The notes beneath the pieces are model-generated. The model saw nothing but the letters and a program-made list of their open reading frames with translations, did not search any database and had not been told where the DNA came from. This document shows, piece after piece, positions 43,604-54,200 of a DNA stretch of 64,000 nt. The DNA lies in the NCBI GenBank assembly GCA_900541975.1, contig UQLR01000010.1:28283-92282 (forward strand), read 5' to 3'. Positions within the stretch are counted from its first letter, which is position 1. Every line of letters begins with the position of its first letter. The position numbers were made by a program, and so were the translations under genes. Source of the stretch: an uncultured Oscillospiraceae bacterium. GTDB taxonomy: Bacteria; Bacillota; Clostridia; Oscillospirales; Acutalibacteraceae.

Positions 43604-46600
43604 ATGCCGTTGAATCAAGACATAAAAAGAGTCATGGTGATTGGGTCTGGACCAATTGTGATTGGACAGGCTGCGGAATTTGACTATGCAGGCACACAGG
43701 CCTGCAGAGCGCTTAAGGAGGAAGGGCTGGAGGTTATTTTGATCAATTCCAACCCTGCCACCATTATGACAGACAACGCTATGGCCGATAAAATATATAT
43801 AGAGCCTCTTACGCTGGAAACCGTTAAGCGGATTATTGAAAAAGAAAAGCCAGACAGCCTGCTTTCCACTTTGGGGGGACAAACGGGGCTGACGCTTTCC
43901 ATGCAACTTGCAAAGGAAGGTTTTTTAGAAAAGAACCATGTTCAACTTTTGGGAGCAAACCCTGTTACAATTGACAAGGCGGAAGATAGACAGCTGTTTA
44001 AAGATACAATGGAAGAGATCGGCCAGCCGGTTATACCCTCCCGTGTTGTAAACGATGTGGAAAGCGCCGTGTGTTTTGCGCAGGAGATCGGGTATCCTTT
44101 GATTATCCGTCCGGCGTTTACTTTGGGCGGCACAGGCGGCGGGATCGTAGAAAACGAAGAAGAGTTGCGGGAGATTACGGCAAACGGCCTGGAGCTTTCG
44201 CCTATTACACAGGTGCTTGTAGAAAAATGTATTGCAGGTTGGAAAGAAATTGAATTTGAAGTTATGCGCGACGCAGCGGGTAATGTCATTACGGTCTGTT
44301 CCATGGAAAACTTTGACCCTGTAGGCGTACATACGGGCGACAGCATTGTAATTGCGCCGGCAGTCACGCTGGCCGACAAAGAGTACCAGATGCTCAGAAG
44401 CGCATCTTTGGATATTATTTCTGCGCTTGGCGTAGAGGGCGGTTGCAACTGCCAATTTGCACTGAACCCGGAAACGTTTGATTATGCGGTAATCGAAGTG
44501 AATCCCAGGGTTTCGCGTTCGTCGGCACTTGCCTCTAAGGCAACCGGCTACCCAATTGCAAAAGTGGCGGCAAAGATTGCCATTGGCTATACGCTCAGCG
44601 AGATCAGGAATGCCGTAACGGGTTCGACCTATGCCTGCTTTGAGCCCGCGCTCGATTATGTAGTTGTCAAGCTGCCCAAATGGCCGTTTGACAAATTTGT
44701 ATATGCAAAGCGTCAGCTTGGCACGCAGATGAAGGCGACCGGCGAAGTTATGGCGATTGCGCCTACGTTTGAACAGGCAATCATGAAGGCGGTGCGCGGT
44801 GCTGAAATTTCGTTGGATACGCTTAACAGCGAAAAGTTTGCAAATATGTCTGTGGATACGCTCAGAAACAGGCTGAAGGTTTGTGACGACGAACGACTCT
44901 TCTGCATTTACCAGGCGTTGAAAAAAGGCATAACGGTAGACGAAATCCATGCTGTCACCATGGTGGACGAATGGTTTTTGCATAAGCTTTCCAAATTGGC
45001 GGCAATGGAAGAGGCGCTGCGACAGGGCCCGCTTACGCGGGAATTGTATGGTAAGGCAAAACATATGGGTTTTTTGGATAAAGTTGTCAGCCGTTTAAGC
45101 GGCTGCGAAATTGAAACCCCCATGCTGCCCGTATATAAAATGGTAGATACCTGCGCGGCCGAGTTTGCGGCGGAAACCCCCTATTTTTACTCTACTTTTG
45201 ACAGTGAAAATGAGGCGCGCGAATTTATAGATGAAAGGGATACAGGGAAAAAGACCATTATCGTGTTTGGCTCCGGCCCGATCCGGATTGGCCAGGGGAT
45301 AGAATTTGACTATGCTTCTGTCCATTGTGTATGGGCGCTGAAGAAGGCGGGCTACGAGGTAGTGATTGTCAACAATAATCCCGAAACCGTTTCCACCGAT
45401 TTTGATACGGCTGACAGGCTGTATTTTGAACCGCTGACAAACGAGGATGTTATGGGGATTATCCATACAGAAAAGCCCTACGGCGTGGTTGTGGCGTTTG
45501 GCGGACAGACAGCGATCAAGCTGACAAAGTTTTTAAGTAAGCAGGGTGTAAATATTTTGGGGACTTCTGCCGACAGCATTGATATGGCGGAAGACAGGGA
45601 GCGTTTTGACGAACTGCTGGAAAGGCATAAAATTAAACGGCCACAGGGCGTGACTGTTATGACGACGGAAGAAGCGCTTGACGTAGCCGGAAGGATTGGC
45701 TATCCTGTACTGATGCGTCCTTCCTATGTGTTGGGCGGACAGAATATGATTATCGCCTTTAATGAGGATGATATTGTCGAATATATGTCGATTATTCTTT
45801 CGCAAAACATTGAAAATCCTATTTTGATTGACAAATACCTGATGGGAACGGAAATAGAGGTCGACGCCATATGTGACGGGGAAGAGATTCTGATTCCCGG
45901 AATTATGGAACATGTGGAACGCGCGGGTGTGCATTCCGGTGATTCGATCGCTGTATACCCGGCATGGAATATCAACGATGAAATGACAGAGAAGATTGTG
46001 CATTCCTCCAGAGATTTGGCGCTTTCTTTGGAAACCAGAGGGCTTGTCAATATTCAATATTTAATCTATAAAAACGATCTGTACGTCATTGAGGTCAATC
46101 CGCGTTCTTCCAGAACAATTCCCTATATCAGCAAAGTAACAGGCGTTCCAATGGTGGACCTTGCAACAAGGGCCATGTTGGGCGAAAAACTTAAAGATAT
46201 GGGCTACGGCACGGGGCTTTATAGAAAATCACCTTATGTTGCCGTAAAAGTTCCGGTATTTTCTTTTGAAAAGCTCATTAATGTGGACAACCACCTGGGA
46301 CCTGAAATGAAGTCCACAGGGGAAGTGCTTGGTATTGCCGGAACATTGGAGGAAGCGCTGTACAAAGGTCTGACCGGCGCAGGCTATAAAATGACCAAGT
46401 CTGGCGGGGTTCTGATTACGGTACGCAACAGCGATAAAGGAGAAATTGGCGATACTGCTAAAAAATATGCAGAACTGGGTTTTGCTATTTATGCTACAAA
46501 AGGTACGGCGGAGGTTTTAAAAGAATACGGTATAGAAGCCGTAGTCGTCAATAAAATTCATGAATCCAGAGACAATACCCTGACACTGATCGAAAGCGGG

Positions 46601-47650
46601 AAAATCAGCTATGTAATTTCCACCTCCTCCAAAGGGCGTATCCCAACGCGCGACAGCGTAAAAATCCGTCGTAAGACCGTAGAGCGTAATATTCCATGCC
46701 TTACCTCCATTGATACCGCCAACGCGCTTGCCGGCTGTTTGAAGAGCCGGTACACGCCGCACAATACAGAGCTGGTGGATATCAATCATATGAGGAGTGA
46801 AAAAATGCAATACGAATTTACAAAAATGCATGGCTGCGGCAACGACTATATCTATTTTAATTGCTTTCACCAAAAGATTAACAACCCGGAGGGTTTAAGC
46901 GTGCGGCTTTCCGACCGGCGTTACGGTATAGGCGGCGACGGCGTGATTTTGATTTGCCCGTCAGAGGTTGCGGACGCAAAGATGCGTATGTTTAATTTGG
47001 ATGGCTCAGAGGGGAAAATGTGCGGTAACGGTGTGCGCTGCATTGGGAAATATTTGTATGACCATGATATGGTTGACCAGAATAAAGACACGGTGACAAT
47101 TGAAACGTTAAGTGGAATTAAAACGCTGAAAGTTTATAAACAGGACGGAGAGGTCAGGCGGCTGCGTGTAGACATGGGAAAAGCGGAGCTTGACCCTGCA
47201 AGGATCCCCGTTGCCATGGACCGGAAAGCGGTGATCAGCGAACCTGTGACGATTGGCGGCAAGGATTATCATATTACCTGTGTGTCCATGGGTAATCCGC
47301 ACTGTGTGGTTTTTGTGAACAACGTGGATTCGCTGGATATTGAAAGCATTGGTCCGCAATTTGAATTCGATCCGCTTTTCCCGGAGCGTGTCAATACGGA
47401 ATTTGTAAAAGTGCTTGACCGCCATACCATCCGTATGCGCGTATGGGAACGCGGAAGCGGTGAAACGTGGGCTTGTGGTACCGGCGCGTGCGCCGCGGCT
47501 GTGGCGGCTGTGGAAAATGGCTTTTGCCCCAAAGACGAAGATATTACCATTAAGCTCAAAGGCGGAGATCTGGTGATCCGCTATACAGGTGAAACGGTCT
47601 ATATGACAGGCGAGGCAGAACGTATTTTTGAAGGTACCATCGTTTTATAA
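43604..47650 (+). CDS. carB: Carbamoyl-phosphate synthase large subunit fused in frame to diaminopimelate epimerase
   Basis: One open frame of 1348 codons runs without a stop through two complete enzymes. Residues 1-1062 are a normal-length CarB: two synthetase halves, each with an ATP-grasp domain (VMVIGSGPIVIGQAAEFDYA; IIVFGSGPIRIGQGIEFDYA), then an MGS-like allosteric domain (GVLITVRNSDKGEIGDTAKKY). CarB normally ends near CLKSRYTPHNTE. The frame then passes through ELVDINHMRSEK into a complete DapF. A ribosome site and ATG inside the frame could also give free DapF. CarB makes carbamoyl phosphate from bicarbonate, ammonia (from CarA) and ATP. Confidence 0.93.
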   Translation: MPLNQDIKRVMVIGSGPIVIGQAAEFDYAGTQACRALKEEGLEVILINSNPATIMTDNAMADKIYIEPLTLETVKRIIEKEKPDSLLSTLGGQTGLTLSMQLAKEGFLEKNHVQLLGANPVTIDKAEDRQLFKDTMEEIGQPVIPSRVVNDVESAVCFAQEIGYPLIIRPAFTLGGTGGGIVENEEELREITANGLELSPITQVLVEKCIAGWKEIEFEVMRDAAGNVITVCSMENFDPVGVHTGDSIVIAPAVTLADKEYQMLRSASLDIISALGVEGGCNCQFALNPETFDYAVIEVNPRVSRSSALASKATGYPIAKVAAKIAIGYTLSEIRNAVTGSTYACFEPALDYVVVKLPKWPFDKFVYAKRQLGTQMKATGEVMAIAPTFEQAIMKAVRGAEISLDTLNSEKFANMSVDTLRNRLKVCDDERLFCIYQALKKGITVDEIHAVTMVDEWFLHKLSKLAAMEEALRQGPLTRELYGKAKHMGFLDKVVSRLSGCEIETPMLPVYKMVDTCAAEFAAETPYFYSTFDSENEAREFIDERDTGKKTIIVFGSGPIRIGQGIEFDYASVHCVWALKKAGYEVVIVNNNPETVSTDFDTADRLYFEPLTNEDVMGIIHTEKPYGVVVAFGGQTAIKLTKFLSKQGVNILGTSADSIDMAEDRERFDELLERHKIKRPQGVTVMTTEEALDVAGRIGYPVLMRPSYVLGGQNMIIAFNEDDIVEYMSIILSQNIENPILIDKYLMGTEIEVDAICDGEEILIPGIMEHVERAGVHSGDSIAVYPAWNINDEMTEKIVHSSRDLALSLETRGLVNIQYLIYKNDLYVIEVNPRSSRTIPYISKVTGVPMVDLATRAMLGEKLKDMGYGTGLYRKSPYVAVKVPVFSFEKLINVDNHLGPEMKSTGEVLGIAGTLEEALYKGLTGAGYKMTKSGGVLITVRNSDKGEIGDTAKKYAELGFAIYATKGTAEVLKEYGIEAVVVNKIHESRDNTLTLIESGKISYVISTSSKGRIPTRDSVKIRRKTVERNIPCLTSIDTANALAGCLKSRYTPHNTELVDINHMRSEKMQYEFTKMHGCGNDYIYFNCFHQKINNPEGLSVRLSDRRYGIGGDGVILICPSEVADAKMRMFNLDGSEGKMCGNGVRCIGKYLYDHDMVDQNKDTVTIETLSGIKTLKVYKQDGEVRRLRVDMGKAELDPARIPVAMDRKAVISEPVTIGGKDYHITCVSMGNPHCVVFVNNVDSLDIESIGPQFEFDPLFPERVNTEFVKVLDRHTIRMRVWERGSGETWACGTGACAAAVAAVENGFCPKDEDITIKLKGGDLVIRYTGETVYMTGEAERIFEGTIVL
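46805..47650 (+). CDS. dapF: Diaminopimelate epimerase, in-frame 3' module with its own ribosome site
   Basis: These 281 residues form a complete DapF. It starts FTKMHGCGNDYIYF and has both active-site cysteines, in KMCGNGVRC and ETWACGTGACAA. It converts LL- to meso-diaminopimelate for lysine and peptidoglycan. TGAGGAG at 46791-46797 lies 7 bases before the ATG at 46805, a good initiation site, yet the same frame is continuous with carB. It may therefore be made both as a CarB fusion and as a separate protein. dapL, the enzyme that makes its substrate, lies two genes downstream. Confidence 0.9.
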   Translation: MQYEFTKMHGCGNDYIYFNCFHQKINNPEGLSVRLSDRRYGIGGDGVILICPSEVADAKMRMFNLDGSEGKMCGNGVRCIGKYLYDHDMVDQNKDTVTIETLSGIKTLKVYKQDGEVRRLRVDMGKAELDPARIPVAMDRKAVISEPVTIGGKDYHITCVSMGNPHCVVFVNNVDSLDIESIGPQFEFDPLFPERVNTEFVKVLDRHTIRMRVWERGSGETWACGTGACAAAVAAVENGFCPKDEDITIKLKGGDLVIRYTGETVYMTGEAERIFEGTIVL

Positions 47651-47680
47651 TCACGAAAGCAAACGGGCGGAAAAATCTGA

Positions 47681-49378
<1,698 letters not shown>

Positions 49379-49412
49379 AGCGTGAAACGCACGTCTGGAA
49401 AGGAAAAAGCGT

Positions 49413-50591
49413 ATGAAAATAAACCAAAATTTTGACCGTATGGTTCCCAGCTACCTTTTTGCAGAGATTGCAAAAAGAGTTGAAGCATTTGCAGCGGCTA
49501 ACCCCGATAAAAAGCTGATCCGCCTGGGAATAGGCGATGTAACGCTTCCGCTTGCGCCTGTTGTGGTGGAAGCAATGAAAAAGGGAGCGGAAGATCTTGC
49601 CCATAAAGAAACATTTAAAGGGTATCCAGATTATGAGGGCTACGCTTTTTTACGGGAAGCAGTCGCCGGTTATTATAAAAGCCATGGAGTAGAAGTCGGC
49701 GCAGATGAAATTTTTATAAGCGACGGCGCAAAGAGCGATTGTGGAAATATTGGTGATATTTTTGACACGGACAACACTGTGCTGGTCACAGACCCCGTAT
49801 ACCCTGTGTATGTGGATTCTAACCTGATGGCTGGCAGGAAGATTTTATATGCCGATTCTACCTGGGAAAACGGATTTGCAGCTATGCCCGACAAAAATGT
49901 AAAGGCAGATATCATTTATCTTTGTTCGCCAAACAACCCAACGGGTTCGGTCTATACGAAAGAACAGCTGAAAGCATGGGTGGATTATGCGCTTGCAAAC
50001 GACGCGGTCATATTATTTGACGCGGCATATGAAGCGTTTATCACGCAGGATGTACCCGGAAGCATTTTTGCGATAGAAGGTGCAAAAAGCTGCGCCATTG
50101 AATTTTGCTCGCTTTCCAAAACGGCTGGTTTTACCGGAACACGTTGCGGATATACGGTTATTCCCAAGGAGCTTACGCGCTGCGGGAAGAATCTGCACCA
50201 GCTGTGGTACCGCCGTCAGGCAACAAAGTTTAACGGCGTTTCCTGGCCCGTCCAGTGCGCGGCTGCCGCGGTATTTTCTGAAGAAGGACAAAAACAAATA
50301 CGGGAGAACATTGCCTATTATCAGGAAAATGCCCGTATTATTGCGGAGGCGCTCGACGAACTGGGGATTGCCTACACAGGGGGAAAGAACTCCCCGTATA
50401 TCTGGCTGAAATGCCCAAATGAGATGGGATCTTGGGACTTTTTTGATTATTTGCTTGAGAAGGCGAATGTGGTCGGAACACCGGGTGCGGGCTTTGGAAA
50501 AAACGGCGAAGGGTTTTTCCGCCTGACTGCTTTTGGCGACAGAGAAAGTACGCTGGAAGCTGTAAAAAGAATTAAAAGCCTGCAGTATTAA
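49413..50591 (+). CDS. dapL: LL-diaminopimelate aminotransferase
   Basis: The 392-residue PLP enzyme matches DapL. It has an N-terminal LIRLGIGDVTLPLAPVVVEAM, the YPDYEGYAFLREAV region, LCSPNNPTGSVYT and the PLP-lysine in CSLSKTAGFTGTRCGY. It converts tetrahydrodipicolinate directly to LL-DAP, bypassing the succinylase and acetylase routes. The DapF module upstream then makes meso-DAP. A terminator follows. Confidence 0.96.
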   Translation: MKINQNFDRMVPSYLFAEIAKRVEAFAAANPDKKLIRLGIGDVTLPLAPVVVEAMKKGAEDLAHKETFKGYPDYEGYAFLREAVAGYYKSHGVEVGADEIFISDGAKSDCGNIGDIFDTDNTVLVTDPVYPVYVDSNLMAGRKILYADSTWENGFAAMPDKNVKADIIYLCSPNNPTGSVYTKEQLKAWVDYALANDAVILFDAAYEAFITQDVPGSIFAIEGAKSCAIEFCSLSKTAGFTGTRCGYTVIPKELTRCGKNLHQLWYRRQATKFNGVSWPVQCAAAAVFSEEGQKQIRENIAYYQENARIIAEALDELGIAYTGGKNSPYIWLKCPNEMGSWDFFDYLLEKANVVGTPGAGFGKNGEGFFRLTAFGDRESTLEAVKRIKSLQY

Positions 50592-50655
50592 TGCACTTGC
50601 TTTCTACAAGCTTTATTGCAGCAGAGGCAAGGTAAGAGGGCAAACAGAAAGAGGA

Positions 50656-50687
50656 AAAGGGCGGGAAAAAATATCCCGCCCTTTGTT
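50656..50687 (+). terminator. Terminator after dapL
   Basis: AAAGGGCGGGA pairs with TCCCGCCCTTT around a short A-rich loop. The T-run is short (TTTGTT), so termination may be partial and the next gene starts 33 bases later. Confidence 0.75.
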
Positions 50688-50719
50688 CCATGGGCACATG
50701 AAAAGGAAAGAGGGACGTT

Positions 50720-52600
50720 ATGGCTTTTTTACCTGTAAGCCGGCAAGAACTGATACAAAAAGGCGTAGCGGCGCCCGATTTTGTCTTTGTGACAGGCGAT
50801 GCATATGTGGATCATCCCAGCTTTGGCGTCAGCATTTTGTCACGCCTTTTGGAGTATCACGGTTATACGGTGGCCATTTTGCCACAGCCAGATATAAACC
50901 AGACAAAAGATTTTACACGCTTTGGCAGGCCTAAGCTTGGTTTTCTGGTAACGTCGGGAAATATAGACAGTATGGTGTCCCATTATACAGTGGCAAAGAA
51001 ACGGCGTAGTTATGACGTTTATTCAGCGGGAGGAAAAACAGGAAAACGCCCCGACCGGGCGGTGCTTGCCTATACGCGCAGGCTTAAGCGGATTTATCCG
51101 GACTGCCCTGTCATTATAGGCGGGCTGGAGGCCTCTCTGCGCCGTTTTGCACATTATGATTATTGGGACGACTGCGTCCGTCCGTCCATTCTGATCGACA
51201 GCGGCGCAGATCTGTTGACCTATGGTATGGGGGAAAACCAGACGCTTGCAATTGCACAGCATTTGAAAGAAGGTCTGCCGATTGCAGCGTTGCATAATCT
51301 TCGGGGTGTTTGTTATGCTGTTCCAACAAAGGAGTATGTGCCGGCTTCTGTATGCGAATGCCCTTCATTTGAACGCGTGAGGCAGGACAAGCGCGATTAT
51401 GCCGTTGCATGCAGAAAGCAGATGGAGGAGCAGGACGCGGTGCGCGGCCGTGTGGTCATACAGCGTCATGGCAGCAAAATATTGGTACAGAACCCGCCGA
51501 TGCCTCCACTTACTACACAGGAGCTGGATCTGGTATACGCTTTGCCGTATATGCGTACATACCACCCCATGTATGAAAAAGAGGGCGGCGTCCCTGGTAT
51601 TGCAGAAGTGGAATTTTCCATCACCCACAATCGCGGTTGCTTTGGCGCATGCAATTTTTGTGCACTTGCGTTTCACCAGGGACGGGCCGTTACCGCCAGA
51701 AGCGAACAGTCCGTTCTGGATGAGGCGGTAAGGCTGACAAAATATCCACACTTTAAGGGCTATATTCACGACGTGGGCGGCCCCACAGCCAATTTCCGGC
51801 TGCCGTCGTGTAAAATACAGGAAAAGGCGGGTCTGTGTAAAAATAAAAAATGCCTGGCGCCGCACCCGTGCAGACAGCTGCAGGCGTCGCATGCAGAATA
51901 TCTGAATTTGCTGCGTAAACTGCGAAGCATACCCGGGGTAAAAAAAGTGTTTATCCGTTCGGGTATCCGGTTTGACTATATGATGGCAGACCCGGATCGC
52001 CAATTTTTTAGGGAGCTTGTGCAGTACCATATCAGCGGCCAGCTGAAAGTGGCGCCGGAGCACTGTTCGAACGCGGTGCTTGATAAAATGGGAAAGCCGC
52101 ATATTCAAACTTATAAGCGGTTTGCAAATGAATTTTATAAGCTTACAGGGCAATTGGGGAAAGAACAGTATCTGGTGCCCTATTTCATGTCCTCGCACCC
52201 GGGGTCAACGATGAAAGACGCGGTGGAACTTGCACTTTTTTTGAAGCAGGAGCATATCCACCCTGAACAGGTGCAGGATTTTTACCCAACGCCCGGTACG
52301 GTTTCTACCTGTATGTTTTACACCGGGATGGATCCATATACCCTGCAGCAGGTATATGTGCCGAAAACAGCGCATGAAAAAGCCATGCAGCGCGCTCTGT
52401 TGCAGTATTTTCAGCCTAAAAACAGAGAACTTGTCATAGAAGCGCTGCTTCTGGCCGGCAGGGAGGATTTGATTGGTACAGATAAAAAATGCCTGGTACC
52501 GCCCACACCTGCTTACCGCGCGCGGCTTTTGCAAAAACAGCGGACAGCGCATGGCAGCCGGAAGAATTTGCAAGGAAGAAAGAAAAAACGCCGTGGCTAA
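50720..52600 (+). CDS. YgiQ family radical SAM protein
   Basis: The 626-residue protein has an N-terminal YgiQ domain (PDFVFVTGDAYVDHPSFG) and a radical-SAM core with CxxxCxxC in NRGCFGACNFCALAF. It continues with the conserved HDVGGPTANFRLPSC and KVAPEHCSNAVL segments and a Lys/Arg-rich tail. YgiQ proteins are widespread but have no established substrate. A [4Fe-4S] cluster and SAM cleavage are expected from the motif. Confidence 0.95.
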   Translation: MAFLPVSRQELIQKGVAAPDFVFVTGDAYVDHPSFGVSILSRLLEYHGYTVAILPQPDINQTKDFTRFGRPKLGFLVTSGNIDSMVSHYTVAKKRRSYDVYSAGGKTGKRPDRAVLAYTRRLKRIYPDCPVIIGGLEASLRRFAHYDYWDDCVRPSILIDSGADLLTYGMGENQTLAIAQHLKEGLPIAALHNLRGVCYAVPTKEYVPASVCECPSFERVRQDKRDYAVACRKQMEEQDAVRGRVVIQRHGSKILVQNPPMPPLTTQELDLVYALPYMRTYHPMYEKEGGVPGIAEVEFSITHNRGCFGACNFCALAFHQGRAVTARSEQSVLDEAVRLTKYPHFKGYIHDVGGPTANFRLPSCKIQEKAGLCKNKKCLAPHPCRQLQASHAEYLNLLRKLRSIPGVKKVFIRSGIRFDYMMADPDRQFFRELVQYHISGQLKVAPEHCSNAVLDKMGKPHIQTYKRFANEFYKLTGQLGKEQYLVPYFMSSHPGSTMKDAVELALFLKQEHIHPEQVQDFYPTPGTVSTCMFYTGMDPYTLQQVYVPKTAHEKAMQRALLQYFQPKNRELVIEALLLAGREDLIGTDKKCLVPPTPAYRARLLQKQRTAHGSRKNLQGRKKKRRG

Positions 52601-52698
52601 GGCCGGGCGCCAGGTCGAAACAGAAGGCTTATATATGAATATCCACAGGCGCCCCTTATAAAATTTTGAAAACCCGGCTATGGAAAAAGGACTGTGCT

Positions 52699-53601
52699 AT
52701 GAAGAAAAAGACAGGAAAAATTGTATTGTTATCACTTGCTTTGGCGGCCACGCTGCTTATCTCCTTTGGCGCACCGCTGGGTATACCTACATGGGACGAC
52801 GTTTTTTCCATTTTTTCACCCGTACCCGTTATGGAGGAAGACGGGCTGTACGTCCATTTCCTGGATGTGGGTTGTGCAGACAGCGCCTATATTACCTGCA
52901 ATGGCTACCATGTGCTGATCGACGCGGGAAACCCCTCTATGCAGGAAACGGCGGCCTATTATTTAAGACAGTGTGGCGTAAAGAAGCTGGATCTTGTTAT
53001 TGCGTCGCATCCGGATAAAGATCATATAGGCGACATGCCGTCGGTTTTACAGCGGCTGCAGGTTTTGCGGTTCTGGATGCCTGATATAGAAGAAGACCTT
53101 GTACCGCAGGCAGACTATTATACCGATATGCTGGATGCCGTTGACAGGCAGGGTATTGCGATGCAAAACCCAAAGCCGGGGGAAAGCCTGCAGCTTGGCC
53201 AGATGCAGTTTACGGTGCTTGCACCTCTTAAGGCATACGGCAGCTCCAACAACAACTCACTTGTAATAAAACTGACCTATAAAAACAACAGTTTTTTATT
53301 TACGGGAGATGCAGAAAAGCAGTCTGAGCAGGATATTTTGGAAAGCGGCGCGGATGTACACGCAGACGTTTTAAAGGTAGGGCATCACGGCAGTAAAAGC
53401 TCCAGCACAAAAACATTTTTACAAGCCGTTTCACCGCAGTATGCGGTTATCAGCGTAGGTGATAACAGCTATGGGCTTCCAAAGCGCACGGTGATCCGCC
53501 GTATGGAAAAGCAAAATATACAGGTGTACCGAACAGACGTGTACGGTACGATTGTATTTTACAGCGACGGAAACACTGTAACACCGCTTACCGCCGCGTA
53601 A
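52699..53601 (+). CDS. Exported ComEC-like metallo-beta-lactamase-fold hydrolase
   Basis: The 300-residue protein has an N-terminal signal or anchor (about 7-27) and a ComEC/Rec2-type MBL domain: VHFLDVGCADSAYI, the metal-binding ASHPDKDHIGD (H-x-D-x-D-H type), FLFTGDAEKQSE and VGHHGSKSSST. Stand-alone secreted proteins of this kind may be nucleases or phosphodiesterases acting outside the membrane; it is not the full ComEC channel. The ATG at 52699 follows AAAGGAC. The DUF3006 gene starts 20 bases after the stop, so the two are co-transcribed. Confidence 0.9.
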   Translation: MKKKTGKIVLLSLALAATLLISFGAPLGIPTWDDVFSIFSPVPVMEEDGLYVHFLDVGCADSAYITCNGYHVLIDAGNPSMQETAAYYLRQCGVKKLDLVIASHPDKDHIGDMPSVLQRLQVLRFWMPDIEEDLVPQADYYTDMLDAVDRQGIAMQNPKPGESLQLGQMQFTVLAPLKAYGSSNNNSLVIKLTYKNNSFLFTGDAEKQSEQDILESGADVHADVLKVGHHGSKSSSTKTFLQAVSPQYAVISVGDNSYGLPKRTVIRRMEKQNIQVYRTDVYGTIVFYSDGNTVTPLTAA

Positions 53602-53621
53602 CAGATAAAGGAGAGAATAGA

Positions 53622-53783
53622 ATGATCACATTAAAAATTGACCATTTTGATACGCAATATGCCTATTGTACAAATAAGGAAAAAAAGCTTTTTGCAATTG
53701 TGCTGGAGGAGTTGCCGCACGAAGCAAAAAAAGGCGACATATTGTTGATTGATGACAATGGAAAACTGCAAATTCAGCGTTAA
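53622..53783 (+). CDS. DUF3006-like small protein
   Basis: This 53-residue protein (MITLKIDHFDTQYAYC...ILLIDDNGKLQIQR) has a strong AAAGGAGAG ribosome site. The pattern of a short beta-barrel with an IDHF start and a GDILLID loop fits DUF3006, small proteins often encoded next to ComEC-like MBL proteins. It may help fold or regulate its neighbour; the function is unknown. The tyrS promoter begins 35 bases after the stop. Confidence 0.8.
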   Translation: MITLKIDHFDTQYAYCTNKEKKLFAIVLEELPHEAKKGDILLIDDNGKLQIQR

Positions 53784-53817
53784 TCAGACAAAAAATATTA
53801 TACGGGCGTTTGCCCTC

Positions 53818-53846
53818 TTGACAAACCTGTCTGGCTTTACTATACT
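53818..53846 (+). promoter_or_regulatory. Promoter of the tyrS T-box transcript
   Basis: TTGACA and TATACT are spaced by 17 bases, directly before the T-box leader of tyrS. Confidence 0.82.
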
Positions 53847-53851
53847 GAACA

Positions 53852-54119
53852 TACAGGCAGTGAGAAGAAAAAGTACCTCCAAAGAAACGGTGCAGAGAGG
53901 CTGCGGCAGGTGTAAGCAGTTGCGTTTTTGGGGCGAAATACATCTTTGAGCCGTCCGTTGAACGGGCGTTTTGTCCAAGTAGGCCGGACCGGGTGCGCCC
54001 GTTGCAGCGTGAGGGTATAAAAGCATTTGTACCCGTGAGGCTGCCGTTGTGAAGCGGCGGTAAATTGAGGTGGTACCACGGAATTTTCCGTCCTCTGTAC
54101 GGCAGGGGACGGCTTTTTT
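53852..54119 (+). promoter_or_regulatory. T-box leader of tyrS
   Basis: Stem I shows GTGCAGAGAGGCTGCGG and the specifier region GAAATACATCTTTGAGCC; TAC at 53939-53941 is a tyrosine codon. The T-box TTGAGGTGGTACCACGG is at 54065-54081. A terminator (CCGTCC...GGGGACGG, T6) ends near 54119. Low charged tRNA-Tyr would turn on tyrS. Confidence 0.93.
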
Positions 54120-54200
54120 CATATAGGCTTGCAAAAAACGCCGCTTTCTGCTGGTTTTCATTATTTTTTGCCGTAGCGCACAAAAACAGGAGGAATACAA

